A stretch of 64,000 nucleotides of DNA from Vanilla planifolia (Eukaryota; Streptophyta; Magnoliopsida; Asparagales; Orchidaceae), in contig CM043877.1 in NCBI GenBank assembly GCA_023846275.1, positions 13,685,107 through 13,749,106 on the forward strand. Reading direction: 5' to 3'. Below the pieces are notes generated by a model, which made no database searches, had not been told where the DNA came from, and was given only the letters and a program-made list of their open reading frames with translations. Both the position numbers and the translations under genes were made by a program. Shown in pieces: positions 10,613-22,654 of this stretch (positions are counted from its first letter, which is position 1; each line of letters starts with the position of its first letter).

Positions 10613-12762
10613 TTTACTTGATTTGATTATATGTCTATTAATTATTAAATCTAAAAGATAGTAGCTCAAAGGGAATTGAGAATGGTATATGAAATTGAAA
10701 AAAAGAAAAAATTTGATAATTCATATTGCTTCTGGCTTATAATATCCAAATGGATATAATATGGTTCTTAAGTTATATACTTATGATATTATTTATTCAT
10801 ATATTTTATTGTTATGCTTGAATTGATATATTTTTTATACATAATTATCTACTATGATCTATAAATCTTATTAATACTTAAATCATAGATCATGCATTTA
10901 TTATACTAAGATTTAGATATTTTGTTAACATATAATAAGACCATGCACTTGAGATTTGAGAATAGGTAGTGTTTGGTATGAGTTGGGTGTTGATAATATA
11001 ATAAAATATTGGTTTGAGTTTTATACATATTTTTAGATATGTTATTGTATCCAGATTGTTTGAATATATTGCTATTTTGTTTTAATTATGTGATTTTATT
11101 TGAATTATAATAGAGATTTTATCTCATTATCAAATATTCAAGTGGGGTTTTATGTCCTCATTTGATATTTTACTTGAACATAACCTTTAAGTTTTTATCT
11201 TATTAAGTAGATAATGAGATGGGGCCTTAACATCATACTTCTTAAGATTAAATAAATTAATTATGTGAACAGCATGACCACTTAACCAAAGGAGCTTGAT
11301 AACAATGTCTTGGTGTGAACCATAATTCGTACAAAAAAAATAAGTTTAAGTAATACAGAAGAAGAACATTATAAGTTATCTTATTTTTATACTATAATAT
11401 AAAAAAATTTACAAGCAATACTTTTATTGGCGAATAATTATTTATATGGATGTTATCATAAACTAGATCTCACTTATTTCCTATAATCTTATGTGATGTC
11501 TCCTTTGACTTGATAGTTTTATATCAAAATAAGTATGAGTTAACCAATACTAACCTCATACCAAAATTATTTAACATAATACAAAACAAGTAATTATTAT
11601 ATAATTGTATAAATGGTTTACATCAATAATAATATAAATTAATAAAAGATATTTTTTATTTATTTGAAACTCAATTTTATCTTTGAGAAATCACATTAAT
11701 TATTTTAAATCCATTTTCAACTTTGGTACATCTTGAATATTTTCTTTTAGATAGATAAATAACATATCTTTGGTAGAGCTCCCAAAGATATGTATTCTAA
11801 GTAATAATCTTACTTTAGAGACATGTTTATATAGTAAAATACTTACTTCCAAAGAAACGTTACTCTATATAACAAGTTAAATTTGAAAAACCATCATTGA
11901 TGCCTCACACATTGCATCACTTTGTTATATCATTTTTAATTTATTTATATTAATATTTAATTAATTATTCTTTTTTACTTTGTAATACATGTGACATGAT
12001 AATAATTTAGCATGTAACTAAAATTGCATAATATCAACATACTAAAAAAATTCATATAATAAATCATCATGTCAAAATATGATGAACATTTAGAATGGAA
12101 TTGAACTCATGCATAGTGGATTCATAAAAGGAATTAGCATAATATTAAATTCCATTTTTTTATTTTTAACTTTAAAGAAATTGCAAAAAATGCTAAAGAC
12201 CTCTAAATAATGTAAACCACACACATAGATTCCTTACATTAAGACTTTATAATGGTAAGCTCAAATTTTTGCTCCAACTGCTAACATTCCAACACACTTT
12301 TTGAAGCACCCCCTCAATAATAATTCCTATGTTTTAGATCTAAAAAATATAAATTCAATAAATGAAAATTTTTATTTGGAAGAATATTCAAGGTTAATAA
12401 AGTAAGCTATTTACAATGCGATTATAAAAATGCATAAATATTAATTGTCCAAAATAACAATTATTATTTAAGAATGATGTGTTTTGAAGATGAGCCAAAA
12501 GTGCACTTATTTAGGGTTTTTCTTATTCTGAATAAGCCCAAACTATTTTATTTATATGAAAAGTCTACTTTAAGCTAACTAAAAAAAAGTTGAATTAACT
12601 AAAAACCATAAAAGAAAAAATTTAAAAGAAATTTATAGTATTTTTTACATGAAGAATAGGTTAATTAAAACCATAAAATAACATTTTATTTCTTATGCAT
12701 TTTATATGTTATTTATATGCTTATTGCATGAGATTGACTCAACATGTATCATAACCCTAAAC
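10613..12762. other. Gene-free AT-rich intergenic DNA
   Basis: The sequence is strongly AT-rich, with no ORF, no tandem structure and no element end that I can define. It ends where LTR copy 1 begins. Confidence 0.55.
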
Positions 12763-13959
12763 TGTCGTACACTGTCTGATATTTTATTTTAATATTAGTC
12801 TTAATAATTATGAAATTAGAATAATCAGAGTTTAAATATAATTATAAGAAATTAACAACCTAATCACGAGAGGAATGATCGTAAAGCTTACTTCAATTTT
12901 TGTTCTAATCATCTAATTTTTTAAGTCTAATATAAGAAACTATTACATCTCAAAAAATAAATCGACAGAGCTTTTCCTAAAATTGTCTATATTTTATACA
13001 AGTCAATAATCAATAGTAATAATCATAAGGAATAAATAAAATTTATAATAATAATAAATTCAAAAATATAATATTCAAATAATCAAATTTACAATACACC
13101 CACATAATCAAATATTTTATTTTTAAAAGATTTTATAATTACCAATGCTCTTCGATATAACAAAATCTATAATTTTATCTTCGATTTATTAAGTGTCAAC
13201 TAGAACCTACATATCTAGTTGTGCTTATAAAAAATATAGAAATAAATGCATACATAAATATATCATCTCAAATACAATCATCCATATGTTCTTTAAAATA
13301 CAAAAATAGAAATATTAGAATCTTCTCAAAATAAGTTGTCAAAAAAAGTTTTTCATCTCTTGATGCTTTAAAATTTTCACCTATAATATAAGTATGTAAT
13401 GAGTATGAAAACCTAATAAATAAATTTGTATGTAAATAATAAAATAAGATAAAACATGATAATAAGATAAAATATAAAAATAACTAATAAATAATATTAA
13501 ACAAGTACTTGTGATCATCATCAAAAAAAGTTATATAAAATAAATTATCAAAAATATGATATCAAGAAATAAAAAGATGTATAAGTTTGTAAGAATATGT
13601 GATCAATATAAAGAAATATACAAACTAATTAATACATTAAAAGATATATAACTATAGCTTTTAATTATGTTCATACATATAAATCTTTTTATCTATTATA
13701 ATTCATTTTATATATTTAAAAACTAATCTCTTTATATGGTTTTAGACTACATTTATTCTAGTATTTTCTAAACTTTTTATCTCAATATTTTTTATTTGTT
13801 TAATAATGTTCATACTTATTATTAGGACCTAGGTATTTACTAAATAATTGTTAATCCAAATACCACAAAATGTTATCGCACCAATATAATGTTTGCATCA
13901 AACACACAACATATACGTCTTATATCATATCATCTAACATTACATCATAGCATATAGAC

Positions 13960-14165
13960 CCATGTCATCTCATAACATATTTCACTCTAGGTTGATAGAT
14001 CAAAGAGCAAATAGTTTATCATATATCATATCTATATTATAACAAATCTCATCTTTATATACTATAAATCCAAGAATGAAATCTTATCATATATCATATT
14101 TACCTCATAGTAGATCTCATCTCTAGTTGTCATATCACACATCAAATAGTTCATCATATATAATG
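13960..14165. repeat. 66-bp minisatellite in LTR copy 1, about 3 units
   Basis: Units carry a CATATATCATATCTATAT phrase followed by an AATCTCATCTCTAGTT-like phrase. The same repeat has about 3 units in LTR copy 2 and about 7-8 in copy 3. Confidence 0.7.
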
Positions 14166-16178
14166 TAAGATTTAATATTAGTGATATTATATCATAGCAC
14201 ATCATCTTATCTTCACTTATAGTGCTAGCAGAGTATAGGAACAAGAGTTAATACCATTGGACAAAAATCAACATTCTTACATTTACTCGTTCTAGCCATA
14301 ATATATTCATGATACATCAATATTATTACTGATAGAATTATCATAATAAAAAATATATAGTCTGAATCATATCAAACAAGTAATCTTATATCATAAGTAT
14401 TTATCTTTTACTTTATTCATTTCAGTTCTCATTTCTTGACTACTTTCTCTATTATCTATTATATTCATTTCTTACATTTCATATCACTAGCATCATCAAA
14501 TCGATTAATTATTTCACATCTTTATTTTTATTTTTCATCACATAGCATATCATAATGATATGCAAAGAGAAAAGATAATATGTAATATTATTAAATGCTA
14601 AATAATCATAACATAATATTATATTTATATTACAGTAAATTTACCTACATATTTTTCTTGGGAAATTTAATGCATTAACTTTTCTTTTCCATTAGCCTCA
14701 TATAAATAAATTATCAAGCACATAATTAAAGACTATTACAATTCTATTATTTCTTAATACTAATTCAAATAATATTTTTAAATCTATGAATTCAATATTA
14801 CCTACTTAAGTTTTATTTTTTACTCAATTAAGTGATTCCATTAACAAACTTATACTATTCTGATGAAAAACCATCAAGCTTCTTTCTTTTATACAATTTT
14901 TTTTAATATTGCTTAATAACCTTTAAGCATCACTTAATTACTCCTCATGTATATCAAAGGTAAAAAAATACATAATAGCTCACTAATATCTTATATTAAA
15001 AAAATTATAAGCACAACACTCAACTACAATTGTTAGGGCTCAAATTTTCAAAAAATAACCCTTTCTCTTCTCGATTTGGATACAAAATACTAGAAATAAA
15101 TTCATTTAATTCTTTTAAAGTAATATGAAGAAATTAAGTAAGAAATTGAAGTCAATCATAGCATTTCCCTTTTTTGGTGACTTACGACTGTGTACTTCCT
15201 ATCGAATCGAAAAGGAATATAACAACAACATCATCTCAAGAATCCTCACTCTTAGCTGTACAACTTTGTTAGGTTGCACGAAGATGAGGTGAAAAGGATC
15301 AAAAGATAAGGAGGTCGACTACATGCATAATGATGAAAGAGCGAGGAGATGAAGTGACAAATTGAAAGAAATTAGTATTCCCTTCTGATTCGGCTAACCA
15401 CATCCATTGAACCTCCTTAAATCAATGTAACGGTGAGGCGGTGAGAAATAAAGCGACGAAATTGTTCAGCCACATGCGTAAGTGAGAAACGAAGCGGTAG
15501 AACTGTTATAACCGGTAAAATATTATATGTTTAATCTTCAATAATTCAATTGTGGCTTTGATGATTTCAGATCGACAGTAGGATGAGCCAGGAGCTCAAT
15601 TGGAGGCTGTTGGAATTTCTGAAATTTTCTGGGGATTTTTCGGAGCACCGAGGAAATTTTTAAGTAATTTTCCCTGTTTAATTGGATTTTTGGAAATTCG
15701 AAAATCTATTTAAATCGGTCCATTAGATTTTTAAACCGGAATTTGGTTTTTATCGCGCGTGAACCGGACCGGAGCGGTTCAGCGAAGGCGGGGGCAGTTC
15801 GCCGAGTGCGTTTGCACGTGCGGTTGGATAAGCCGCGGATAAGCGGATCGGACGGACGAGAACAGCGGTGGAGATTAACCGGCTGATCGGGGTTAAGCGG
15901 CGTTATTAGAAGGTCAACCGGCGCTTAATGGGTTCTTAACGAGTTATTACCGGTTTAAGCGGGGTATTTAACCGAAACTGTTCGGCTGTTAGGGTTTCGA
16001 GCGTTGGCCGGAGACGAAGTGTTCGCGGCGAACGGCGATACTTTCCGGCAGCCTTTCAAGGGGCTTTTTGTACCTGGAGGTTCGCGGGACCGAGGAGAAT
16101 CGATTGGTACCGGTTTCGTTCGGCGAGGAGCAGCGGTTGGTCGCGTGCGAGCTTTACCGTCGCCGGAGAAGAAAGGTA

Positions 16179-16361
16179 GGAATTTCAGTCTAAATTAATT
16201 AATTAGCAAATTAAAATATGGATTATTTTGCGAATTGTAGGAAATTCAGTCTAAATTAATTAATTAGCAAATTAAAATATGGATTATTTTGCGAATTGTA
16301 GGAAATTCAGATTTAAATTAGTTATTTAGCAAATTAAAAATATGGATTATTTTGCAAATAG
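16179..16361. repeat. 61-bp tandem repeat, 3 copies, inside the solo LTR
   Basis: Units start at 16179, 16240 and 16301 with GGAAATTCAG (first copy GGAATTTCAG) and contain TTAGCAAATTAAAATATGG. Copies 1 and 2 are almost identical, and copy 3 is more diverged. Confidence 0.92.
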
Positions 16362-17394
16362 CTATCGGAGCATGCAGATTGTGGTTTTTGAAATTGATTA
16401 ATGCAAATTATTGATTTTAGCATTTTAGGGTTTTCGGAAAATTATACCCGCCGAATTCGGAAATTTTACCGAGCATGTGTTGATTCGATTATGTGCTTTA
16501 ATCATGTTAAGATAGTATCAAATGCTGAAATTTGTTTAATTTCATAGATTGTTAAAATGGGGATCGGATGAAACTTCGGCGAAAATTTTGATTGAACCTT
16601 AGAAATTAGTGGCATTATTGAAACATTAGGATAGTACGAACATCGGATTTTGTTTCTCCTTGATCTCGGTCGCTGGAAATCGACGGGGAAAACGGAATTT
16701 TCCCGGAGGAATCGTCGGCTAGGGTTTCGCGGGCGCCGGGCGGAGGAAAGAGATGGATTAGATTAATTATGGTCTAGTTAATTAAGTAATTGTAATTATT
16801 CAATATTTATTAATAATTAAATGCTAAACGTCGGCTGGAAATTTGGATTAAATATTCGGCCGGTGGGTTCTCGATTTAGTGCGAAGACCCGAACCGGTGG
16901 CGAGATCCGGTTCAGGAGATTCGGCGCGGACGAACGGCGCGGCGCGGAGGAAAATTTAATTTCGGAAATTAATCCGAATTTTTGGAAAAAGGATATATGT
17001 GGAATTTAAATTTTATTCGGAAATTTATTCCGAATTTCGGAAAATGGATAAAGGGCGGAAATTGATTTTGGAATTTAAAAAGTTCCTAAAGTGAGAAAAA
17101 GGTGATTTTAGGAAATCACATAGCCAAGTTGAAATTGACTGTTGGAAATTATCCATAAATTCAGTACAGCTGGATTAGTTGGAAGGAAGTGTGACACTTG
17201 GATAAGTGCTACCAGAATAGTCAGAATTTTGGTACAGTTTGTGTTGTTTGGATGGAAATGGCATGGTTTGAGTCAGTTTACTCAGTGTTGGCATATTTCA
17301 CGGATTGGCATATTGGACCGGACTACTATAGACCCTATATGATGTTTTAGGGTAGTTGTGGTAGGTAACTGTGCGGTTCAGACTTAGCTTCCAC

Positions 17395-17705
17395 AGTGTA
17401 CATGTGACTGGTAGGCGCCATGCGTGTTTCGAGATGGGCGTATCCATCTGGCATGCTACCTGGAACCCCAGGCTAGGTTGTGATGCGTGTTTCGAGATGG
17501 GCTATCCCACTGGCATGCTTTGCCTAGGCGCCATGCGTGTTTCGAGATAGGCAATCCCACTGGCATGCTATATAGACGCTGAGGTGTCGGGTGCTAGGCG
17601 TTATGATGCGTGTTTCGAGATGGGCAATCCCACTGGCATGCTTTGCCTAAGCACTATACATGTTTCGAGATGGGCGATCCCACTGGCATGCTACCTGGAA
17701 GCCCA
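17395..17705. repeat. Irregular GC-rich tandem repeat in the solo LTR, 5 copies of a 35-bp core
   Basis: The core GTGTTTCGAGATGGGC, followed by ATCCCACTGGCATGC, recurs five times at about 17422, 17482, 17535, 17606 and 17657. The spacers vary in length (about 50-70 bp period). It overlaps two short chance ORFs that I do not call genes. Confidence 0.9.
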
Positions 17706-18566
17706 GAGGAGAGCTACTCTGGTGTGACTGGGGTGACTGTGGATGGTCAGAGTCTGGGACTGAGAGTGCCTTTCTACCCTACATTGTTATGATGTATTCC
17801 TATACTCTTGCTATTATCCTTCTCTTGCATGTGAGTTTTTACTAGCTGTCTTTCCTACTGGGCGTAGCTCATTCCTTTTTTATCTATATTTTTTCAGTGG
17901 CTCGGCAGACTTGACGCCACCCAGCTTTAGGTGGGATCGTGATCAGTAGGCTAGTGGAGGAGATCTGATCTGTGATTTTCTGAGACATTCTGGTTAGTTG
18001 ATTGTTGCTGTTGGATGTATTCAGTGAGACTGTTATTCTTATGTCTTGTATTATGTGAGAGTGATTCTGACTTATGTATCTAGTTGAATGATATTGTATT
18101 TGTTGGACTTGGATCTTATTCTTGTGATGTGATGTAGTTTCCATTCACTGTTTTACTTTATTGTCTTTGTGGTATAGTGTGTGGAGTGCCATATTTTATC
18201 TAAGGATGTTATGTATTTTATTTTTGATGGTGAGGTCATTACATGACTATGGAACTTAACCGTGGGGTTCAGACTTCTATTAGACCGGTTCTCCTACTGG
18301 TATGGGTTAGGAGTATTGGGTCTAGTAGGAGTAACATTGCGCGAGTTCATCAGTTAATTCAGGAGTCATGAACCTAATTTGACGGTGTACCCGGGAGATG
18401 GGATCCACATTGTTAAAGAAAGTAGGTGTGTAATGATATGTTATATCCTATGTTTTTCGTAGGCTACTCAGGTTGGTATGGGACAATCTGAGCTGTCTAT
18501 ATGTAAAAGAAAAAAAAAATGTATACCAAAAATCAGCCTAGGAAAAAATGGGGTGTAACAAGAACG

Positions 18567-18600
18567 GTCGAGAGAGAGAGAGAGAGAGAGAGAAAGAAAG
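18567..18600. repeat. GA microsatellite
   Basis: A run of about 11 GA dinucleotides followed by GAAA-type units lies just right of the solo LTR target duplication. Confidence 0.9.
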
Positions 18601-18928
18601 CTAGGATTTTTCCCACTTATTGTATTATTTTTTATTAATTATTTAATTCATAAATAATATGTTATTAATAATTTTTTATTTAAACTTATGTTAAATCCTA
18701 ATCAACTATGATTACAATGTAATAAAAGTCGATGGACGTGTCTCGACGAGCTCGATCTAATGATATATTTATTTTTCAAATCTAACATACTTGATAAATA
18801 CTTATTAAATAAAATAGTACTTAAAATTATTATTTTAATTAATTTTATCAAAAATCAAAATCTCAATTCTCTTTATCAAATCACTTAGAACTATTTAAAA
18901 TCAATATTGAAAAAATTGGGTCATTATA

Positions 18929-21900
18929 TTCTACCAATCTTAAGAAAACTTCATTCCAAAGTTCAAATAAAATAAAAGATATAATTTTTAGTATCATTCA
19001 TCACACATTTAAATTTATTTTCACTATATAATTGTAACCTGTATTTAATTCGAGACTTGATTTTTCCTATGAAAATGAAATATGAATGCAATTAATATAA
19101 GCATTTAGTTACTCTTCGTAAGCAAATCTAATTTTACAAGAATCACAAGCCTAATTTGCTTTATTATAACAATAGTTAAATAACACGCTTTATGTAGCAT
19201 ATAATCAAATGATGCTTCTCTCAAGCAATGAATGAGAATACATTCAAAGAAATAACTTTAAGATTGAGAGAGGGCAATGTAATTAATTCTTGTTTTCCAC
19301 CAATTTATACATGAGTCAATAAAGCTCTTCTCTCCATATCAAAAAATGGGCAATTTAGGAAACAATGGCTGGTAATATAAACATCCAAATTATTTCTCTT
19401 TTCAATTTCCATTCTTCTTCAAATCAGTTTTCACTACATATTTGTGTATTCAATTCATTAAATGTCTCAACCATCTTTAAGCAACTGAATTAAAGAATAT
19501 ATTATTCTTCTATATTAAAATTAAATCATATAAATTAAATCAATCAAATGAAATGAGACATATATAAGCCCAAATAAAATTTAAATCCATCATCAAAATT
19601 TTTTATTGACTAAAATGATATAATCATTATATATCTTTTTTTAAGGAACCCATAAATGAATTCAAGATATCTCAATTTCTTTGTTTCTCTTGATCAAATC
19701 TTTCCTTTAAAAGGCCTTTCTCTTAAAACATTTCACTCTCTTTTGAATTGCAATATTACTCTACTAATTAATTAGTTTAATCATCAATTCAAATTAAAAA
19801 AAAAGCCTTAAAGTTTCTCACATATGAGCATCGATTCTAAAAATTAAAGATATTAATGTTAAATGTCTATTTAGTCATGAGGTTGTTTACACTATATCAT
19901 CCAACCCATAAATATTTCTAAATAATCAATTCATATATATTGTATTATTCAATTAAAATTACAAAGTTGATAGTCTTTTCAATAACCACTCCATAACTCT
20001 TCGAAGATGAATAAAAACTTTACATTTTGACTTCATTTAATAATACTTACTTTCAATAATTAAGAGGTAGAATCACAATTTTATTTATAAAAGTAATCAT
20101 TCTTTATCAATAAAATCGAGTTTGTCATGCTAACTTATTTATATCATTATTCTTTCTTTCAAATTTCTACATTGATTAACCATTGTACTCATTATCTTTA
20201 CTAATTTAAACATCTTGTTTGAAATCCATGGGCGAACTAAAACTACCTTCAAGTGTAAGATAAAATCAAGTTTCATATCCTTAAGTTTGACTCTTATGAT
20301 CTCTCCCTTCAACTGCTAAATTTTTCACCTGATTCTTTCCTCTCCTAATGTTCAAAATTATATCTTTTAATTCCCTCATGAAAACTTCAAAAGCATCAAT
20401 CTCCTTTTCTTTTAGCAAGAATGTAGCCTCCAGCTCCTCATTCCTTAACTTCAATCCTTCCAATTCCTCATTTTACTATTTGTCCATAATACCACTTTCG
20501 ACAACCCTAGATCTTCTAAAGATTAAACCTTTCTCCATGATACTTTCTCTTACAACTAGTCAAATATCCTTGCATTTAACACCTTCAACTTCTAATGAAG
20601 AATTCAATTTAATAATGTCATGAAGCATATCCTTTACTAATACCTCTTGACTGGCTACATCTACCCCTTTGGAAACCAAAATATTAGAGCACATTTCATT
20701 GAAATTTTCTCTATTAGGGTCCTACTCACTATTTAAGTATCTTATATTAAAAAGTACAAATTGAAGTTACTTATATTTCATAAAACATTTTAAGAGCTTC
20801 CAAGGTGATCCTTGACTTCATTATTTTAATGATCTATTTTGTATTAGCACTGACAGAGTCCCTAAATTAGCATCTTCAATGTAGTTTTGCTTCTTCAATC
20901 CTAGCATTACTTTCAACAACTTATTTAAAATCTTAAAATTATCCTTAAATATATTCAAAAGTATATATTTCATAAAAGTTTTCTTTAACATACTATTCCA
21001 AAAGCTTCACTTGATGCAAATATATTTTAAAAAATAATAATTGCCAATCTAGAATTATGAATCATTACATATTAAAAAATAGCATTACTTAAGTACCTCT
21101 AAAGTAAATCAAGTCCTCTTTATGGATACAATTAATACATTAGTTAGATAAAGTTATTCCATCAATGTATACATGTAGCTTAAAAAGAGCTAAAAATTAT
21201 CTTATTAACACCAACCAAATTTTTAAATAATCATAATTTTGACTCTCTCTCTTTTATTAAGATAATATATTTATTTATTATAACCTTAATCTTATCATTT
21301 TGTCTTGCATAATCAAAATGCATTTCTCATTCATAATTTTTTTCTCATATTATATTGATCAATTAGACAATTTTTTATAGTACTTATTCACCAAACTTAG
21401 TTAAAGTGTTTATAAATCCATTATAGTATTAAGAATCATCTTCTCTTTAGTTCTTACTTACACAATTAACATTTTACCAATCCTTAAAACTTATTTATGT
21501 ATTCATCTCATCATGTCACTTTTAACATCATCATTCGATTAAATTTCAAACAAATAATTACACTAATTAAGAATACATTTATTCTTCTTATCAACATATA
21601 ATTTTTCTTATTTTAAACATGACGAATCATAATAGTATTTTAGCGATTTATTAAAACAACTATTTTAAAAAAATAATTATGATCATAAAACTTCTTCACT
21701 TCTAATTACCAAAAGTCATATTTCTTATCGATTCTCGTTACTATATTATATCATAGATAATCATTTTCTTAAATCTCAATTTGATATCTTTAAATTTATG
21801 TCATGTCATCTGTTTGATCAACAACAATTCATTATTAAATCTTTCTCTGCATAATTATAAGAATACTTTTCTTAAATCATAATTAAAAATCTTAAATACA

Positions 21901-22654
21901 CAAATTTAAGATTTATGAATACTTATAATAAGATAACATCCTTATATTCATCAGTTTTGTTACATTTGAGACCTTATAAAGAGAAATAACAATAGTATTG
22001 AAGAGAGCAGGCTAATCTACATTGGTATTAACTGGAATGATAATAGATTAAATACCTTTATCTAGGCTCAAAGGTGATGAAGATATCATAAATCTTCTAC
22101 TAGCCTTAGAAAAATCTTTAACTAAATGGTTATATTTTTTACAAGCATAACAACTCCTTTGCACTCCTCTACCAACCCAACAATTATCTCGATGCAATCT
22201 ACCACAATTAATATAATGTGGCACTTTCTTTTTAATTGTCATAATGGATGCACTACCAACACTAATTTCTACGCTTGGTTTACTAGGTACATGAGAACGA
22301 AACTTCTTTTTGCCTCGTCCTCACATAACATGCTTCTTAAAAGATCTACTACTCTCGTCTTTTAAGACAACAAACTATATTTTCTTACTTTCAATTGGGT
22401 ATAAAATTCTTTCTACCTCTTTTTTTATATTCAACTCTTTTGTACAAAAATTTCATATATAAATTAATTAAACAATTTCTACAAAAGTTACATAAAATGT
22501 AATATATGGATGCAATATGTGTGTTATATCAATATTCTTAATCATTAAACCCATAAAATTCTAAAGTATAGGCGTCAATTTAAGGTATTATTACTCAATA
22601 TTTTCTTATATATTTAGCTACTCCCCTTAGGATGTCAACCACTCAATATCATCT
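18929..22654 (-). mobile_element. Internal region of a decayed Ty3/gypsy-like element between LTR copies 1 and 2
   Basis: The 3.7 kb between the two related LTRs is AT-rich and carries one recognisable coding fossil, a gag zinc knuckle on the minus strand (22048-22242). Another minus-strand frame at 20281-20463 is Glu/Lys-rich and coiled-coil-like (LRNEELEATFLLKEKEIDAFE) and may be retroelement-derived, but I cannot assign it. Just inside LTR copy 2, the minus strand reads AGATGATATTGAG (22654-22642), a poor match to a Met-tRNA primer site. The zinc knuckle lies only about 400 bp from the LTR, too close for a full gag, so deletions are likely. No RT, integrase or protease motif is legible. 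Confidence 0.5.
22048..22242 (-). pseudogene. Fossil gag zinc-knuckle fragment
   Basis: This 64-residue frame contains NCGRLHRDNCWVGRG followed by CYACKKYNHLVKDF. That matches the two-part arrangement at the end of plant Ty3/gypsy gag, a Cys/His-bearing stretch and then a CCHC knuckle. The knuckle keeps C, C and H at CX2CX4H, but the fourth ligand position is Phe, so zinc binding is lost. There is no longer frame around it. It is the best evidence that the neighbouring LTRs belong to a gypsy element read on the minus strand. Confidence 0.6.

Larger units (their letters stand above)
15504..18560 (+). mobile_element. Solo LTR, 3057 bp, Ty3/gypsy (Del/Tekay-like size), nested in LTR copy 1
   Basis: The block is much more GC-rich than its surroundings. 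It begins TGTTATAACCGG and ends GGGGTGTAACA, so its ends are TG and CA with an imperfect inverted repeat (TGTTA, TAACA). The 5 bases before it (AGAAC, 15499-15503) are repeated exactly after it (18561-18565), a perfect 5-bp target duplication. No gag or pol is present, so it is a solo LTR formed by LTR-LTR recombination. The host sequence on each side rejoins into the older LTR, as comparison with 26184-29549 shows. The 3-kb size fits chromovirus LTRs of the Del/Tekay type; that lineage call is an inference. Two internal tandem repeats are listed separately. Confidence 0.88.
12763..18928 (-). mobile_element. LTR copy 1 of an old Ty3/gypsy-like family (split by a nested solo LTR)
   Basis: This copy is made of 12763-15503 and 18566-18928, about 3.1 kb once the nested element at 15504-18565 is removed. 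It aligns by eye, with many substitutions, to 22655-25245 and 26184-29549. Shared landmarks are a TGTC start, AATCAGAGTTTAAATATAAT near the left end, a 66-bp minisatellite about 1.2-1.4 kb in, and ACGAGCTCGATC near the right end. On the minus strand the ends read TATAATGACCC and TACGACA-like, a decayed TGTAACGACCC start such as many plant gypsy LTRs have. Minus orientation is inferred from the gag fossil at 22048-22242. Confidence 0.72.

Noticed and set aside
17610..17845. Two 60-residue frames sharing MFRDG in the solo LTR
   Set aside because: They arise from the tandem GC-rich core being read in two frames.
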